DNA of 52,378 nt from Armatimonadota bacterium (GTDB taxonomy: Bacteria; Armatimonadota; Hebobacteria; GCA-020354555; CP070648), in contig DATLAK010000176.1 of the NCBI GenBank assembly GCA_035527535.1, forward strand, positions 1 through 52,378, written 5' to 3'. Both the position numbers and the translations under genes were made by a program. Shown here in pieces: positions 50,363 to 52,378 of this stretch (the stretch's first letter is position 1; each line of letters opens with the position of its first letter). A model generated the notes under the pieces. That model made no database searches. It was not told the DNA's origin and saw only the letters and a list, made by a program, of their open reading frames with translations.

Positions 50363-50402
50363 AGGGCTGTAAGCCCTTTGTGGCGCAGGCTTCCAGCCTG
50401 CG
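50363..50402. repeat. REPIN-like double hairpin between hyfB and hyfG
   Basis: AGGGCT-GTA-AGCCCT (50363-50377) is followed by TTTGTGG and CGCAGGCT-TCC-AGCCTGCG (50384-50402). Both loops have three bases. The second hairpin and its TGTGG prefix match the left half of the 13839-13895 element. Confidence 0.7.
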
Positions 50403-50407
50403 AACGC

Positions 50408-52378
50408 CTAACCCCTCACCACCAGGAACAGCAGCGCCAGCACCACGATCACGCCAATCACCTGCCACAGCATGTATATCTGGGGAATGCCGACGTGGGT
50501 GCGGCTCAAGCGTTCCGCCAGCCGCCCGCCCCCGCGCACCAGTGGCGCGTACAGCCACGAATCGAGGTCGAAGACGCGCGGGACCCAGCCCGGCAGCGCA
50601 ACCCGCGGCAGCCGCACCCGCGGGTAAATGCCCGCGAACGCACGGTTGAAGGGTGCGAACACCCCCTGCGCGCGGAAACGCACCAGCTCGTCCGCGTGCT
50701 CCTCGCCGCAGTACCAGGTGCCCACCACGCGCACCGGCGCCCCACCCAGTCGCATGATGCCATAGCTGACCACCATCAGGCCCGCCAGCAGGCCCAGCAG
50801 CAGCAATGGGTTCCACGCCGCCGCTGCCACCGTGCGGCCGGCGACCAGCTGCAGCGTCCAGTTCGAACCCGCCAGGATCTGCGCCGGCGCCGCCAGCTCC
50901 AGACCCGGCGCCTGCAGCATGCCGTAGATCGCGCGGGCGACCCACACCGGCGCCAGCCCCAGGGCGACGCAGACCGCCGCCAGCAGCACCTGCGCGGTCG
51001 TCATCGTCCACGGCAGGCCGCGGCCGCGGCCGCCGGCGATTGCGGCCGGCTTGCCCATGAAGGCGATGCCGACGAATTTCATCGCGTACGCCAGGCTCAC
51101 CACGCTCACCATGAGGGCGATCAGACCCACCGCCAGGAACACCGGATAGTGCAGGCCGCCGACGATGGATGCGTGGTAGAGCATCCACTTGCTGACGAAG
51201 CCGTTGAGCGGCGGCAGGCCCGCCAGCGCCAGCGCGCCGACGCCCGCGGTCACGGCGGCGACGGGCATGACCGCAGCCAAACCGCCGACGCGGTTAAGGT
51301 CGCGGGTGCCGGTGACATAGACGATGCTGCCGGCGTTGAGGAAGAGCAGGGACTTGAAAGCGGCGTCGTTGACCAGATGGTAGAATGCCGCGAGCAGCGC
51401 GAGCGCCCCGAACAGCGGCCCCGGTGCGGGCAGGCGCAGAAACGCAAGCCCAACGCCCAAACCCATCAGGATGTAGCCCATCTGACCGATGCTGGAGAAT
51501 GCAAGCAGGCGCTTGCAATCATTCTGCTGGACGGCGGCGATGCTGCCGATGACCGCGGAGGCAACGCCGAAGGCGGCGATCACCAGCCCCCAGGCGACGA
51601 CCGCGTCGGCGCTCAGGGCCGGGAAGGCGTGCCACAGGAAGACGCGGGCAATCCCGTAAACTCCCATCTTGCTCATCACACCGGAAAACACGGCGGTAGC
51701 GCTGGAGGGCGCGGCCGGGTAGGCGTCGGGCAGCCAGTCGCCGAACGGGTACATGCCCGCCTTGGTGCCGAAGCCGATCAACCACATCGCCAGCACCAGG
51801 TGCAGCAGCCACGGTCGCGCCTGCGCCATGCCCGCCAGCGACACCTGCGCGGAGGCGAAACCGAATTGGTGCACGGGGCCCGCCTTCCAGGTGATGATCG
51901 CCGCCGCGAACATGAGCGCGCTCGCGGCGTGAGTCATCAGGAAGTACTTGAAGCCCGCGCGCAGGTTAACCGGGTTCTCGCGCTCGAACACCACCAGGAA
52001 GTAGCTGGCGAGCGTCATGAACTCCCAGAAGATGAGGAAGAAGAACCAGTCGGCGACGCAGACCACGCCGATCATCCCCGCGATGAACAGCAGCAGCGGG
52101 CCGTAGTAGCGGGCGAGGTTCTGCTCCGGGTACGACTCCATGTAGTCTATGGAGTAGAGGGTGGCGATCAGCGCCCCGACCACGATCAGGATCAGGAAGA
52201 GCGCGCTCAGGGCGTCAACGGTGAAGGTCAGCTCCGCCCCTAGACCGGGAACCGCGAAACCGGATAGGTAGCTGGCTTCGTGGCCGGTGATCAGGATCGG
52301 CAGCGCAACGGTCGCCGCCAGCGCGGCGGCGACCGCGACGAAACCGAGCGCCACCCAGCCTGCGCCGCGGCGATCGCG
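50408..52378 (-). CDS. hyfB: Hydrogenase membrane subunit HyfB-like (NuoL-type), 5' end beyond window
   Basis: At least 656 residues of a NuoL/HyfB-type antiporter-like subunit with about 15 helices. Blocks include FTVDALSALFLILI, FWEFMTLASYFLVVFE, GFGTKAGMYPFGDWLPDAYPAAPSSATAVFSGVMSKMG, LLAFSSIGQMGYI and FYHLVNDAAFKSLLFLNAGS. The frame is open to the last base. A GTG at 52354 is possible, but relatives have about 30 more residues before the DALSA motif, so the true start is probably outside. The C-terminal soluble part (GTWYCGEEHADELVRF) matches HyfB. It heads the visible hydrogenase operon. Confidence 0.92.
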   Translation of the reverse strand, partial: RDRRGAGWVALGFVAVAAALAATVALPILITGHEASYLSGFAVPGLGAELTFTVDALSALFLILIVVGALIATLYSIDYMESYPEQNLARYYGPLLLFIAGMIGVVCVADWFFFLIFWEFMTLASYFLVVFERENPVNLRAGFKYFLMTHAASALMFAAAIITWKAGPVHQFGFASAQVSLAGMAQARPWLLHLVLAMWLIGFGTKAGMYPFGDWLPDAYPAAPSSATAVFSGVMSKMGVYGIARVFLWHAFPALSADAVVAWGLVIAAFGVASAVIGSIAAVQQNDCKRLLAFSSIGQMGYILMGLGVGLAFLRLPAPGPLFGALALLAAFYHLVNDAAFKSLLFLNAGSIVYVTGTRDLNRVGGLAAVMPVAAVTAGVGALALAGLPPLNGFVSKWMLYHASIVGGLHYPVFLAVGLIALMVSVVSLAYAMKFVGIAFMGKPAAIAGGRGRGLPWTMTTAQVLLAAVCVALGLAPVWVARAIYGMLQAPGLELAAPAQILAGSNWTLQLVAGRTVAAAAWNPLLLLGLLAGLMVVSYGIMRLGGAPVRVVGTWYCGEEHADELVRFRAQGVFAPFNRAFAGIYPRVRLPRVALPGWVPRVFDLDSWLYAPLVRGGGRLAERLSRTHVGIPQIYMLWQVIGVIVVLALLFLVVRG

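Noticed and set aside
50334-51188. Upstream extension of the hydrogenase large-subunit frame
   Set aside because: It reads through hyfB in another frame; the NuoC-like domain begins just after 50324.
1-52378. tRNA, rRNA, CRISPR array and riboswitch candidates
   Set aside because: No cloverleaf, rRNA segment, regularly spaced direct repeats or known riboswitch core was recognised by eye on either strand. A covariance search could still find a small RNA.
44269-52378. Respiratory complex I instead of hydrogenase
   Set aside because: The large subunit keeps both NiFe cysteine pairs, and hypF, hypC, hypD and hypE follow directly; complex I lacks these.

Overview
The window is a GC-rich stretch of bacterial chromosome. 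It carries ribosomal protein S20, Shine-Dalgarno-led genes with many GTG starts, and one near-perfect sigma-70 promoter. It encodes about 31 proteins plus one broken gene. The mixture of GH84, GH123-like and DUF4838 proteins, a sulfatase-like enzyme, YtrA-type GntR/ABC genes and dense intergenic palindromes resembles uncultured Armatimonadota- or PVC-like bacteria. That is only an impression, and no single gene fixes the phylum.

Region 1 (1-7221) holds a divergent fumarase alpha subunit, a phosphohexomutase with a consensus promoter, a large membrane protein with an RDD domain, an IS110-family insertion sequence with a long structured leader, and a membrane protein of unknown function. A repeat-rich gap follows (7222-7876), ending in a truncated serine recombinase. 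Region 2 (8018-31813) is mainly carbohydrate metabolism: a hydroxypyruvate-isomerase-like TIM barrel, DUF1003 protein, GH84 hexosaminidase, aroQ-pepQ pair, rpsT, a GT2 glycosyltransferase, two aldo/keto reductases, a sulfatase-like hydrolase with Thr in place of the catalytic Cys/Ser, a DUF4838 protein, a TIM-barrel glycosidase-like protein, two tandem paralogues joining an FG-GAP propeller to a GH123-like domain, and L-rhamnose isomerase.

Region 3 (32078-39133) contains an ABC-2 permease fused to a propeller, its ATPase and a YtrA-type GntR repressor with a clear operator, then a membrane protein and a two-component pair ending in an HD-GYP response regulator. Region 4 (39360 to the right edge) is one co-oriented minus-strand set: a group 4 membrane-bound [NiFe] hydrogenase in the order HyfB-G-C-H-E-F-I, followed by the maturation genes hypF, hypC, hypD and hypE. 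No formate dehydrogenase, hypA, hypB or maturation protease is present in the window. A reasonable reading is a saccharolytic anaerobe that disposes of electrons as H2, but the electron donor is not visible.

The most unusual structure is the set of dispersed palindromes. One family, with arms GTAGGGGC/GCCCCTAC, occurs in gaps and also in frame inside rhaA and hypF. A second class is made of paired hairpins with three-base loops, like REPINs. All five gaps of more than 50 bases in the hydrogenase/hyp operon contain a palindrome.
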